Part shown: positions 22,571-34,347 of the stretch, piece after piece
How positions within the stretch are numbered: the first letter of the stretch is position 1
Layout: every line of letters starts with the position of its first letter
NCBI GenBank assembly: GCA_015501595.1
Contig: JADNRX010000026.1
Coordinates: 62,001 to 126,000, forward strand
Direction of reading: 5' to 3'
DNA: 64,000 bases
Source of the DNA: Hymenopellis radicata
Taxonomy: Eukaryota; Basidiomycota; Agaricomycetes; Agaricales; Physalacriaceae
Made by a program: the position numbers and the translations under genes
Notes under the pieces: model-generated
Seen by the model: only the letters and a program-made list of their open reading frames with translations
Told to the model about the DNA's origin: nothing
Databases searched by the model: none

Positions 22571-25136
22571 ATGAACACGAAAACCAGCGCCAATCCCAAG
22601 GCAATCCCGGAGGATTCCCAGCTCGTCAAGGACCTGCTTGCGCTTTCCAAATCGGCCACTAAACGACGTGCTCTCGTCAAGTCGTCGACGTACGATGCCC
22701 CATCCGATCCGGAAATAAAGGTTCGCAGCTGGAAAATGGACGAATTCAAGTACTACGATGTCCCCTCTCCCTTCCCCTCCCTAGTCAGAGGTCTCTTCAC
22801 CGTTGATCTGCCGGGAAACGAGGCCGATTTCCGAATTGTGGCTCGTGGGTACGACAAATTCTTCAACATCGGTGAAGTTCCCTGGACAACAGTACGTTTA
22901 CAATGACTCGTATTCCGGACGGCACTGACTAGTTCAAACGCAGTGGGCGGCTCTGGAAGATCATACGACGGCGCCTTATACTCTTTCACTCAAGTCCAAC
23001 GGCTGTATAATCTTCATTGGCGCTCTGACACCCTCCAAAATTGTGGTCACATCCAAACATTCCCTTGGCAAGACCGCTGGTGATAAACCGAGTCATGCTG
23101 AGGTTGGAGAGCGCTGGCTCCGTAAGTACTTTGCCGACAAGGGCCGTACTGAGGCAGATTTCGCGAAAGTCCTCTGGGATAACAACTGGACTGCTGTCGC
23201 CGAGGTATGTGAAACAGTGGCTCATTCAATTGCGTAGGCTTAAGATCTACTGCAGCTTTGTGATGACTCTTTTGAGGAGCACGTCCTGGCCACCGCCCCT
23301 GAACTCACTGGACTTCATCTTCATGGCATAAACGCGTGTACCAAGGCGTTCAAAACCATGCCTCACGATCTCATCGATTCCTTTGCCGAGGAGTGGGGTT
23401 TTATCAAGACGCTCTCTACTACTCTCAACACTATCGCAGAGGTCCGCTCATTCACGCAGGAGGTTGGCGAAATCGGTCACTGGAACGGTCAGGCCGTAGA
23501 GGGTTTCGTCGTCCGCACTCATGTCGCGTCCCCTTCTGCTGGTAAATCCAGCTCCAAATCGCCTTATTCCCCCGGCTCTACGTTCTTCTTCAAAGTGAAG
23601 TTCGACGAGCCCTACATGATGTACCGTGATTGGAGAGAGGTGACGAAGAAACTCCTCGGTCAACAGGGTCCTCTCATCCCGTCTAGTCTGCCAAAGTCAA
23701 AGATGCAGCGCCCAGAGACTAAGGCCTACGTTAAGTGGGTGATCGAGGAGATCAAGCGGGACCGCGGACAGTTTAAACACTATAATGAGGGCCAAGGGAT
23801 CATCGCGACTCGTGAACGTTTCTTGGAGTGGCAGAAAACGCAAGACATAGACTGCGCCCTCGACTTCTCCTACTCGCGCCCCTGCGTCTACGTCTCAGAA
23901 AGAGTTTGGCAAGACGATTATCGTTCCCGTCGCCATCCCTGGCTGTGGTACGCTTCACTCTTTTTCCCGTATTACAGCCGCTGAAATCATCTATCAGGAA
24001 AAACGACTGTCGCTGTTGCTCTTGCAAACATCTTCGGATGGGGGCATACGCAGAGCGACGATGTTCGTGCCAAAAAGCCTGCTCCTGTCTTCATAAAGAA
24101 TGTTCACAATCTGCTAAAACACAAGGACGTCGTCATCGCCGACAAGAACAACCATCTTACCATGCATCGGAAGAGTCTGCGCGAGCTTTCCATCCAGTTC
24201 ACGCCTCCGGCTCGGCTTCTCGCACTGAACTGGTCATGCGCTCTGTCGACAAAGTCTCCCGCTGAAGTTCACGCCATCTGCGGAGAACGAGTTCTGACCC
24301 GGGGCGACAAGCACCAGAGTCTTACTGCTGACGAGGAAAACAAGTCTCACGAACAAGTTATTTGGCAGTTCATTAACAACACTGAAGAGCTCGGAGAGTC
24401 TGAAGTAGACGCGTGCATCGATATGCAGCTGGAGGATACCCTAGAAGAGGCTGTGGCGCGCGCAGTAGAGGGATGTGTCGAAATTGTACCTGGGCTCGAA
24501 CAGCCGACCCCGAGAAAATTGCACAGGGTATCCAGGTTGCACTTGGGTACGCGCCTAAAACTACCAAGCCCAAGGAGACGCCGGCCCAAGCTGCTGCTGC
24601 TGCCAAACCCAAAACGGACAAGATACGCTACTTTGGACTGGCGCCGGAGGTGCAGCTCATTGCCGCGCTCGACAACGCTCTGGGTGACGATCCTTTCTGG
24701 GCGGATCTCAAAGGCCAGCAAACGCGTTGCCACGCAGCCCCACGTCACCATTGTACACCAGAAGGGCCTCCCCGCGGACCAGCCACTTTGGGATCGGTGT
24801 ATGGAGCTGCATCGACTCGCGCAGGCGGCGCCCCAGTTCGAGATCACGCTCGGGAATGTAGTGTGGAATGATCGGATTATGGCGGCGACTGTGGATGACT
24901 TGAAGCTTGTCGGGGCGGGCGATGAGGGCCAGAAAGGAGCGCAGTTCATTGCGCAGCTCCCGGAGGAAGTGAGGAACAGGCTACATATAACGGTTGGCAC
25001 GGGGGATGCGAAGGTGCTTCCGGTTGAGGCGAAGACGATGGTGGAGAATTGGCGGCGCGGAAAGACTGATGGTGTTAAAGTAAAAGCGCTTTCGGGCGTC
25101 GTGGTTTCTGGGAGGGTCAAAGGACTCATTGCATAA
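22571..25136 (+). CDS. TRL1: Fungal tRNA ligase (ligase, kinase and phosphodiesterase)
   Basis: Joins tRNA halves after intron removal and ligates HAC1/XBP1-type mRNA in the unfolded protein response. Exons: 22571-22891, 22944-23204, 23256-23947 and 23998-25136. The adenylyltransferase domain shows the catalytic-Lys motif SLKSNGCIIFIG. The kinase domain shows the P-loop IPGCGKTTVAVALANIFGWG, split by the last intron. The C-terminal half has IRYFGLAPEV and PHVTIVHQK...HITVGTGDA, a cyclic phosphodiesterase of the 2H type with HxTI and HxTV motifs. Three one-base shifts are needed to keep conserved protein: about 23848 (one base too many), the CCCC at 24508-24511 (one short), and about 24710-24714 (one too many). 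Without the last two, about 70 conserved residues are read in the wrong frame. Confidence 0.92.
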
Positions 25137-25264
25137 GTTAAACGAAGTCAATTCATTTGTATCTAATATCACCTCACTCATAGCACCTCACTCACGCTCA
25201 GTATTACCTTATACCAAACAACGTTGTCGATAGAACAAGTCTGTAGTAATATGTAACGCCCTGG

Positions 25265-26388
25265 TCATTTCGATTGTGCTTGGCTGGCCTTGAACTCTTC
25301 GGGCGTCTTGAATAGGACACGCCGGTAGCGTGCCAGATCTACGAAGATAAGTAACGTAGTTTGGACGTGAGATACGGCATAAGCTCACCCGATATTGAAT
25401 CTCTGATATCGTCCAGTGCCCTATCGACAAGTAAGCAGACGGATATGATGGGAAACGACGGTGCTCACCGATGCTTCGACACGAAATAACGGTCAGGTAA
25501 ATCAGGATACCATCTAGAGGCGAGCTCCTACAAGGGTATAGTCAACGAGGCTAAATATTTCCAAATGGACGGGCGACCAACCTTGATAGTAGAACAGTCT
25601 TCGCATACGCATCAAAATCTGAAGGTGCAAAGGATGCTAGGATGACATACCGACAATCCTGGAAGAAGGATGAGCATAGGAATGAAATGAAAGTGTCAGG
25701 ATCACCTGTAGTGAAGCCATTCAATCAGCTTAGGCATCTGTTCGCAGAGGAACTGCCGATCGACGTGGACAGAGCTTCCGGCGAGAACAGCGGAGCGCTT
25801 GGTCGGAATCCTTCGTTTCACATAGGCCAGGACAGCTTCCTCGACTTCTGCCAGGGTATGTGTCGATGCCAAACATTCCGCCGTAAGTCCAGACTTTAAA
25901 ATGTGAGATTTCCCCCACCAAAGAAATTGAAAACACGTACTTCGAAGTGCGTCTTGGTACACCAATCATCCATTCTACGAGGGCCAATGTTCATCCAGCA
26001 ATTCTAGCATGGCTGGAGCGTACTGACTTGTCCAGAGCCTCCTTGTCCGTCTTGATAGCATACCGCACGCCCTCATCAATGATGTCGAGGTTGCCGTTCG
26101 TAATCAAAACCTGCAAAGACACGTTTTCACATCGCATTCTCGCGTCTTTTATGTAGTGCGCACGGCTATTTCGATGATTTTATCATTCCTGTGGTCAAGC
26201 CCAGTCATTTCACAGTCGATCCAGACGAGAGGGCCGTCCATGGGCTGCAGAGGCTTTATTGGGTCGGCCATCCTGCGGAAAATTTGTGCCGGGGTGGGTT
26301 TGTAGGCACGAGAGGAGGTTAAATGGGCAAAGAGAGGACGTGTTTTTGGGTATTTGAACCGTGCGGCGAGGAGACCAGCGCGAAGCAT
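25265..26388 (-). CDS. REX2: Oligoribonuclease, DEDDh 3'-5' exoribonuclease
   Basis: Degrades very short RNA to nucleotides; Rex2 in yeast is mitochondrial. The Exo I motif is WIDCEMTGLDH (D and E of the DEDD set). Exo II is in LAGSSVHVDRQFL, where the usual Asn after Gly is Ser. Exo III is in KHRALDDIRDSI with the His and last Asp. The gene has several introns; the exon with GLTAECLASTHTLAEVEEAV lies at about 25705-25890, and the reading ends FKASQAQSK. I chose the Met at 26388 because it gives a short Arg-rich presequence (MLRAGLLAARFKYPKTRP). The frame is open upstream to a Met at 26517, which would overlap the MYND gene. Confidence 0.85.
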
Positions 26389-26446
26389 GCGACGGTAAGA
26401 AATAAAGCGAGTTGCCAAAAGCGGTTGAGTACATTTACATTTTGAT

Positions 26447-27318
26447 CTACTTCTGTCGTACACTCTGTTTATAATTACTAGCAGCATCGGACGCGCTCCA
26501 AAGCATGTTGATGGCAACCTGCGTGCTTATCCATCTCTGCCGCACTTCCTGACTGAACAACACTATTGTTACCGCGATGGAAGGAAACTGCGCATACTCT
26601 CCAGGACTCAAATCAGCCGGACGCGCGGTGAACTTTGGCCCGTAAAGGCTGGCGAAATCGGGAGGGAACCTGTCGCTGGAATTGACAAGATAATCCTCAA
26701 TTGTTTTCTTGTTTTCGGGCGAGAGTTGTGTAACAAGTTCAACGAGAAAGATTCGGGCGATCAGTACGATAGGCCGGCGATATGGATACTTTGAAGAGTC
26801 GGGAAGCTCGCGCGTATACTGGGGAAGGAGTGCAGACTGTTCAAGGTCTATAAATGGTGTCAAAAAGACAGAAAAAGGACAAGTATATGCGTGCAATTTA
26901 CCTCGCAAAACCTGCGCCTCGGGGAGAGAGCATGCTATTTGGCGCCCCTTGGGCGCCTCCGGGCCACCAGCGGCTTGGAAGGCTGTCATCCAGTCACTCA
27001 GGATCTTATCCATCCTCTCCAATTCATCGTCAAAATCCTTGCCACGAGTAATGCCGGCGGAGGGCCCGTTCAGCGGAGAGCAGTTGTACTTGTGCGATTT
27101 CCAGTCTTTTTTCTGGCATTGGGCCGACTAGAGACACCAGTAAACGACTTATTTGATAGAAATAGTGGAAATCATACACAGTAGAACTGATTCTTGCAGG
27201 TACTGCAGCGGAACGTCGCGATGGGTTCATCGTCGTCGTACATGCACATGGAATAGCAGCATTCTGTACGTCCGCGAGGCAGGGGAACAGTAACTTCAGT
27301 CGGCGGGTCTGAGCTCAT
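26447..27318 (-). CDS. MYND-type zinc-finger protein
   Basis: The N-terminal MYND finger is assembled across one intron (about 27181 to 27130). ECCYSMC, FRCSTCKNQFYC, then SAQCQKKDWKSHKYNC supplies the spaced Cys and His ligands that bind two zinc ions. The rest is helical (PEAQVLRGKLHAYTC, LVTQLSPENKKTIEDY) without a SET domain, so it is probably a protein-interaction factor rather than a methyltransferase. A longer frame begins at 27414, but the Met at 27318 (MSSDPPTEVTVP) is preferred because the longer form would use the start codon region of the divergent neighbour. The stop at 26447 lies 59 bases from the preferred REX2 start. Confidence 0.8.
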
Positions 27319-27412
27319 GCTGCTTGACGTCGTTGAAGAAGAAAATGAAGTTGATTGACGCGACGTTACGTAGGACGTCTTGCCCAAAACGGGTTGATCA
27401 CTTACCACCATC

Positions 27413-28498
27413 ATGTCCTCGACGGCTCTTGTTCATCATACCTGGCTGATGCACTATGTAAACCTCTGTGAGCTCTTGATTCCTGGTATAACGATTCTAG
27501 TACTTACGGTCCCACAGGAAGTCTGTCGAAATCCTTCCCGGTGGCTTTGAACAATGGTCTGAGGCTGGTATCACCAACGAATTCCCCTTTCTTCTGTCGG
27601 ATGGCCATCTTGGCGTCCCCAAAAAGATTCTGTACAAGCTCTACATCTCCGCCTCCTCCCTCTTCATGGAATCTCGACGTTGCAATGATGTCCATAACCT
27701 GCTCGCATCTACGAGCATCATCTTACTAGCCAACTCCGCGCATCAGACAGCCTTGAATGCGCGAAAGAGGCTCGTGCAATCGGGCCATCTTGACGCTCAG
27801 TCAGAGCTATCTCTCTTCGCCGCTTTTATGACAGGATGTCGCGATTGTGCGAAGCAATCCATGGTCTGGCATCAACGTCGTTGGATGCTACATTACCTCT
27901 CGTCGTCCTCCCGAGCGTTCCGTGATCTTGAATACGAGTTTCTTGACGTCTCATTGGAGACAATACGCGCTGAATTACAGTTGCTGTCCGTCTGTTGCGA
28001 GAGTTATCCCCGGAACTATTATGCTTGGCTTCATCGCACGTATTGCATGGGTCTACTCCAAAAACACGTCGTTGCAGGTACACCTAAATCGCACGAACTA
28101 CTGAGTGAAGACTTTGCCAGCCTCCTCCAATGGATTGATCGCCACCTCTCCGATTATACGGCAATGGACCACCTTTGCAAACTCGTTTCGCAGTTCCAGA
28201 AGCACGGCTTCGAGAAGATGCAATTTCGCACACTGTTCAACCAGGCAGTATCCTTGATTTCCTCGTACCCTGAACACGAAGCGTTGTGGATGTATTTGCG
28301 CGTTGTGCTCTGCTTTGTACCACTCGAAGAGCGGCATGAAATGGTGACGGAGATTACAGAGGGTGCATTAGGCGCTCGGGAAGAGGCGAAACGGTTGATC
28401 TCGTACTTGGGCAAGTACACACTTCTGTTCAAGGTGAGCTAGGACTCAGGAGTGCCAGGATTTCGAACTGATGTACTGAATCGTGAATGCAGGGATAG
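27413..28498 (+). CDS. Protein prenyltransferase alpha-subunit repeat protein (PTAR1-like)
   Basis: The main exon carries repeats of the prenyltransferase alpha type: SMVWHQRRWMLHYL, CESYPRNYYAWLHRTY and LSDYTAMDHLCKL, each with the W-x-x-R or W-x-H-R spacing. In this family such proteins pair with a beta subunit for protein prenylation or Rab binding. Exon 1 probably starts at 27413 (MSSTALVHHTWLMHY), joined by a 43-base intron (GTAAAC..CTAG) to YLRSHRKSVEILPGG; this join is inferred. At the 3' end a GTGAGC donor and GCAG acceptor give the stop TAG at 28496-28498; without splicing the stop is at 28442. A function beyond the repeat family is not shown. Confidence 0.75.
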
Positions 28499-29217
28499 TC
28501 TGAGAGAAATGCAGAGAATGTTGACAAGACCGCCCTTCCCTATTAGTATCTGCGTACCGGTAGACTGGTGTGCGAACAACGTTACCTTTTGACAACGAAC
28601 TCACCCACCGCTTGACAGCCAGGTGACTGCCGACGTTGTGCAAACTCTGTCCGACGTTCGGTGTTGACTGCGCTCAACATCATCATCGATAGGAACTTCG
28701 ATTTAGAGACCTGCTGAGTGCTCTACCTGACTGCGTAAATCTTACAAACTTCAGGGTGTGTCGGCGATGGCGGCGATGGTCATATCTCTTACGGCGGGCG
28801 TCATCGTTGAGTCGGTTATTGCCTTTGGTGAAACCTGTTAATGGCTAAGTTCTGCGTTCCCGCTGCAGTATTTATGTCTCATCTCAACACCGTGTAGAGC
28901 GTACCACGGTTAGCGACGCCTCGAAGCAACCCGATTCAGAGATCGGCTTGACCAATCCAACTTGCTTCCTCATCATCATCAATTACTCGCAGAGCTTTTT
29001 ACTGCGGTTCTTTCACGACCATGACCGACCTTCGCATCGAGCTGCGCCTCTTGATGGAACTCCGCGACTTCCTCAACAATGGGCGTTGCTAGGTACGCTG
29101 CGGGTGGCGGTTCAGAAGGAATAAATACGGCTTGAGAGGACAAGTACACCATTATCGCATCGACTTCAGCTTGGTCTGACACCTTCATTACACCACACGC
29201 AAAACAATTTGAGTTCT
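28499..29217. other. Intergenic, no gene recognised
   Basis: About 720 bases of unique sequence. A 69-codon reverse frame at 28979-29188 has no recognisable features. The right part should include the promoter of the RlpA-like gene. Confidence 0.5.
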
Positions 29218-29372
29218 CGCATTACCCACCCAACTTCCTTTCATCGTTATCCTCATCGCATTACCCACCCAACTTCCTTCATCGTTATCCTCATCGCATT
29301 ACCCACCCAACTTCCTTCATCGTTATCCTCATCGCATTACCCACCCAACTTCCTTTCATCGTTATCCTCAAA
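29218..29372. repeat. 38-bp minisatellite directly before a start codon
   Basis: Four head-to-tail copies of a unit beginning CGCATTACCCACCCAACTTC. The first and fourth copies have one extra T (39 and about 40 bases); copies two and three are 38 bases and identical. The array ends at the base before the ATG at 29373, so it makes up most or all of the 5' leader of the secreted protein gene. Confidence 0.95.
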
Positions 29373-30123
29373 ATGCTTCACCTGTCAATCGTCGCATTCT
29401 TCTTTGCGTTCATTGCATGCCTGCAATCCGTCGTCCTGGCTGCGCCAGTACCCTCAGAGGCGCAAGTTGAGAAGCGCAGCTTTTCTGGCCAGGCTACCTA
29501 TTTCGATGGTTCGTTGGTTCTTGATAAAGTCTGTCATGTTCTGAAGCATCGACAGCTGGTCTCGGTGCTTGTGGAGACACCAGCGCTTCCACGGATTACA
29601 TCGTGGCGCTTGCCTCTGCTGACTACGGCGATGGCCAATACTGCGGCCAGGTAATGCTTCGCATAGATATAAAAAAGCCTCTTACTGACGCTTGCTCAGA
29701 CCGTTACGATCACGTGCTCATCCACTGGGACCAGCACCACTGCTACCGTCAAGGACAAGTGCGCGTCTTGCGCCAGTGGCGATCTTGGTACGTTTTGTCC
29801 CCTCCTCCAATCTGGGCACTGATCCAAACCTTTCTATGTTAGACATGTCGGAAGGACTCTTCGATTTCTTCCAGGGTAGCACTGAAGATGGTGTCTTTGA
29901 CATCACGTGGCAGTTCTCGTCGGATTCTTCTACCTCTAGCTCGAGCTCGGACTCGAATGGCGACAGCAGTTCCGGTTCGACGAGCAACGGCTCTGGTTCG
30001 ACCAATAACGACAACCCTCCGGCTGATTCGACCACCTCGGGCCCAAAGCAAGGTGGCTCCAGCCCCGACTCTACCGACACAGGATCGCCGGCCGCTCAGC
30101 CGCCCAGTCAGACCCCCGCATAG
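29373..30123 (+). CDS. Secreted RlpA-like (double-psi beta-barrel) protein
   Basis: Signal peptide MLHLSIVAFFFAFIACLQ and the bases following to ...VLAAPVP. A Lys-Arg site (VEKR) follows, as in many fungal prepro-proteins. The barrel domain is spread over four exons: GQATYFDG, LGACGDTSAS, YGDGQYCGQTVTITCSSTG and CASCASGDLDMSEGLF. Introns start near 29508, 29651 and 29787. This is the fold of expansin-, barwin- and RlpA-like proteins, which bind cell-wall polysaccharide. The last ~55 residues are a Ser/Gly/Thr/Pro-rich tail, probably O-glycosylated, without an obvious GPI signal. Role at the cell surface is inferred; no enzymatic activity is implied. Confidence 0.88.
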
Positions 30124-30423
30124 ATCCCTCGTTTCATTTTGGTTCTGTTGCAGCCCCGGGTGGGCGCATCGTGATAGACTCTCTTTTCTGCGTATATAGG
30201 GTGGCCTTAATCCTGAATGGGCGTGGCTGGCATACTAAATCAATACTGTAACGTGTAATTCATAGTGGCAAGTTCAAGTTGTAGTCTTGGCAGTCTAACA
30301 AGATTGTTCGCACTACGGAATGGTGTCTGAAGAATTCTTCACCCGATAGTAGGTTGAATTAGCTAAGTAACAAGGCAAGGAGCAGTTCAAAGTATCGAAT
30401 CTGTTGAACACGTACATAGCAGT
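30124..30423. other. Intergenic, convergent 3' ends
   Basis: Between the stop of the RlpA-like gene and the stop of the convergent F-box-like gene. No coding or repeat features. Confidence 0.5.
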
Positions 30424-31877
<1,454 letters not shown>

Positions 31878-32730
31878 CTGGGAGAGTCAGGCAGTTACGC
31901 AAGGCAGAAAGTGATGGTGATGGTGATGGCGGTGGCGTTTGTTTGTTTGATACATATCACCTGGAAGACATTGAAGATGACCGGTATGGTATCCGCGAAC
32001 TTCTACTACAAAAGCGCCTTTAGTTAGGATGGAAAAATACATAGGGAGACTCATTGCCAGTGACTGTAGTACTCAGTTGTGTACAGAGTCTGAAAATCAT
32101 CAAGGACTAGAAGATGGTCACTTCAGTTCGCCCCAGCCAGTTCCTTGAAGCCATTGCAGGGGATCTACAGATCCATGGACCATGAATACCTACATGTCGC
32201 AACTGCCCGCCCTGAGCTTGCCATTGACCCGTTCAACGATTCCCTTGTAGAAATTATCCTTCAGCAAGAGTGGCATCACAATGCTGTGCTTAGCGTGCTC
32301 TCGTAACGCCTAGTTCGCAGTGACCGCACATCGCACATCGTCGATGTAAAAGGAGAAATAATCAAATTCGGGCATCCCAAATTGGCAATGCGACCGACAC
32401 CATCGATCAGGGTCCGGAAAGACCCAAGTAAAACCATCTTGTCTTGGTACTCATTGTATCGATTCTGGAAGAGGACCATTCCTTGGTCTACAGCCTGACT
32501 GAATCTACATTCCTTGACTCATTCCTGGTCCATTGCGATGCGCAGTCGTTTGGCCGAATAGAGCGATCAATGACTTCACAAAGAGCTGTCCAAATCTGGT
32601 ATCATTATTCGTAGGCCACTTCGAGCTCTTTGCTGTGCTTGTTACCTGATACGTGGACAATGCACATTTCCTATTGTCCTTGCCTCGAGGACGCGGAGTT
32701 GCCGCCGGACCCTTTGACGCCCCGTTCTGC
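31878..32730. other. Intergenic, no gene recognised
   Basis: About 850 bases. Short frames on both strands (for example 32276-32479 reverse) lack family features. A GTGATG-type short repeat occurs at 31914-31935. Confidence 0.45.
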
Positions 32731-32738
32731 TATAAAAT
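32731..32738 (+). promoter_or_regulatory. TATA box of the 32875 gene
   Basis: TATAAAAT 137 bases upstream of the start codon, giving a predicted leader of about 110 bases. Confidence 0.55.
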
Positions 32739-32874
32739 GACTGGTCAAGGTAACTGTAATGGCGTTCAGCCCACATTTGCCGACCAGAGACACGACTACC
32801 AGCCTCCAACCTCCACATCGTCAGTTCCTTGCACTACAGCCGGCTCTTATATTGAACCCTCTTTCTAGTCAGAT

Positions 32875-33855
32875 ATGTCTTCCTCGACTGAGCAAGTCTA
32901 TGACATCCTCCAACTTCCGGAAGATGTTGCCCGCGAAATAATTTACTGTGCCACCCAAGTGACTGGTACGGACACTAGGGCGCACGCCCAAACTCTAGCC
33001 AGGAAATTAGTCGCCGACGTCCCCAGCTCTGGAATGACTATTCAACAAGCGAAGTTGAAACGCTACGAGACGGCGCTCCAATTGACTCCTCTGTGCCGCG
33101 CGCTATCTCCCTGGGTTCGGCGACACATCCTTCACACCGTCATCCTCGCCTCTCTCCAGGACTTGCAACAATTTCTCAATTCGTACTACGAAGAAAAGTC
33201 AAAAGGCGGCCTGAACTACTCCACGCTTGTCAAACGAGTGTGGTGCTCAGAGTTCTTCAACATCATTACAAGTCAATCCGATCTCGAGGCCTACGGTGCC
33301 CTGTTCTATGAGATCATTCGTGGCGCACAAGCTCTGGGCATGACGGCGGATTCGGCCAACGCCCTACCTGACTGCCTCGAGACCGCCAATCCCGCGAGGG
33401 ATTGCGCATGGAAGAGACTGACGATCACCGACTGGGAGGGCCACTGCATCCGCTGGAATCCGTTCAAAAACGGAAATGGACCGGCATTCCTGGCGAGGAT
33501 CACCCATCTTTGCATGTGGACGCCATACCACGGCGACTCGCCCGATGAGAGCTGTCCTACGTGGTTGCGGACCATTCCGTTCAACTTGATGCCTAACCTG
33601 GAGCACTTTGCTTTCCCATTGTTGACGTGGACGGTCAATGGGCCTTCGTACATGCGTATGTTCGTCTACTCGAACACTCCCGTGCCGTTTATGGAGTTCG
33701 CGAAACGTGCCGCCGCTGGGTCAAATTTCGTCAATCATGGGAGGAAGGTCAAGCTCGAGGTTGTACCGGAAGCAGGCCAGAAGATGCACTGGAAGGTTGG
33801 TTATATCCTCGATGAGGTTGACCGAGTATGGGGTGAGGTCCAGAAGAACAAGTAG
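32875..33855 (+). CDS. F-box-like Agaricomycete protein, intronless
   Basis: A single 326-codon exon, unusual here because most neighbours have introns. The N-terminus (LQLPEDVAREIIYCAT, residues 13-28) resembles an F-box-like helix pair. LTPLCRALSPWVRRHILHTV (about 70-90) is a signature I associate with a large group of mushroom F-box-like proteins. The remainder contains repeats of the ITHLCMW/LEHFAFPLL kind. No membrane segment or signal peptide. A role as a ubiquitin-ligase adaptor is only inferred from the family. Confidence 0.65.
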   Translation: MSSSTEQVYDILQLPEDVAREIIYCATQVTGTDTRAHAQTLARKLVADVPSSGMTIQQAKLKRYETALQLTPLCRALSPWVRRHILHTVILASLQDLQQFLNSYYEEKSKGGLNYSTLVKRVWCSEFFNIITSQSDLEAYGALFYEIIRGAQALGMTADSANALPDCLETANPARDCAWKRLTITDWEGHCIRWNPFKNGNGPAFLARITHLCMWTPYHGDSPDESCPTWLRTIPFNLMPNLEHFAFPLLTWTVNGPSYMRMFVYSNTPVPFMEFAKRAAAGSNFVNHGRKVKLEVVPEAGQKMHWKVGYILDEVDRVWGEVQKNK

Positions 33856-34347
33856 ATGAGATTCATTGACGTATTCCAACATGTGTACTAGTACTTCAAG
33901 CTGAATAAAGCATGATTAGATGAACAGTGTGCCATACGGCCAGCCGCGCTTTGGAAGCACCGAGTATTCCATTATACGTTCAATTATGATACGCTCGAAA
34001 TTCGACGGGCCACTAACTCGTCCACGATTCCCTAAAAAGTAACAACGATGTCAGCAGGAGTAGTGCCTTTGTCTCTGAGCTCTGTAGTGGGGACACCCAA
34101 ATACTGAATACTAGATCTAATCGGAGTAGAATCGGATTCCGCTTTTCTCCATTTGGGGTCTGCCTCCCACTCGGAATCCGATTCTATTCTATTACTACCC
34201 TATGGCCTTAGCAGGCACCTAGGGGCTCCGTTCTAAGACAAGATTTTGGGGCGGAGGAAAAGCATATTTAACAGCATGCTTCCCAAATGCTTCCCCTCGC
34301 GCTCTTCGTCATCCTTGTCCTGCGAGGACAATCTTCTGTACGGTGCC
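33856..34347. other. Intergenic with an inverted repeat and duplicated promoter
   Basis: Holds the 15-base inverted repeat at 34127-34186. From about 34226 onward it contains the promoter segment shared with 37388-37516, including a TATA-like CATATTTAA at about 34263. Confidence 0.6.
34127..34186. repeat. 15-bp perfect inverted repeat, 30-base loop
   Basis: TAGAATCGGATTCCG at 34127-34141 pairs with its reverse complement at 34172-34186. It could be a tiny MITE remnant or a transcript hairpin. No clear target duplication. Confidence 0.7.

Noticed and set aside
24347..25129. 260-codon reverse frame opposite TRL1
   Set aside because: Shadow of the conserved TRL1 coding sequence; rich in Ser and Pro as expected of an antisense reading.
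26389..26517. Longer REX2 start at 26517
   Set aside because: Would overlap the MYND gene and adds an atypical N-terminus; the Met at 26388 gives a credible mitochondrial presequence.
29218..29372. 38-bp repeats considered as a CRISPR array
   Set aside because: Units are directly abutting without spacers and the genome is eukaryotic, so it is a minisatellite.
29718..30080. 120-codon reverse frame opposite the RlpA-like gene
   Set aside because: Antisense of the Ser/Gly-rich tail; no independent features.
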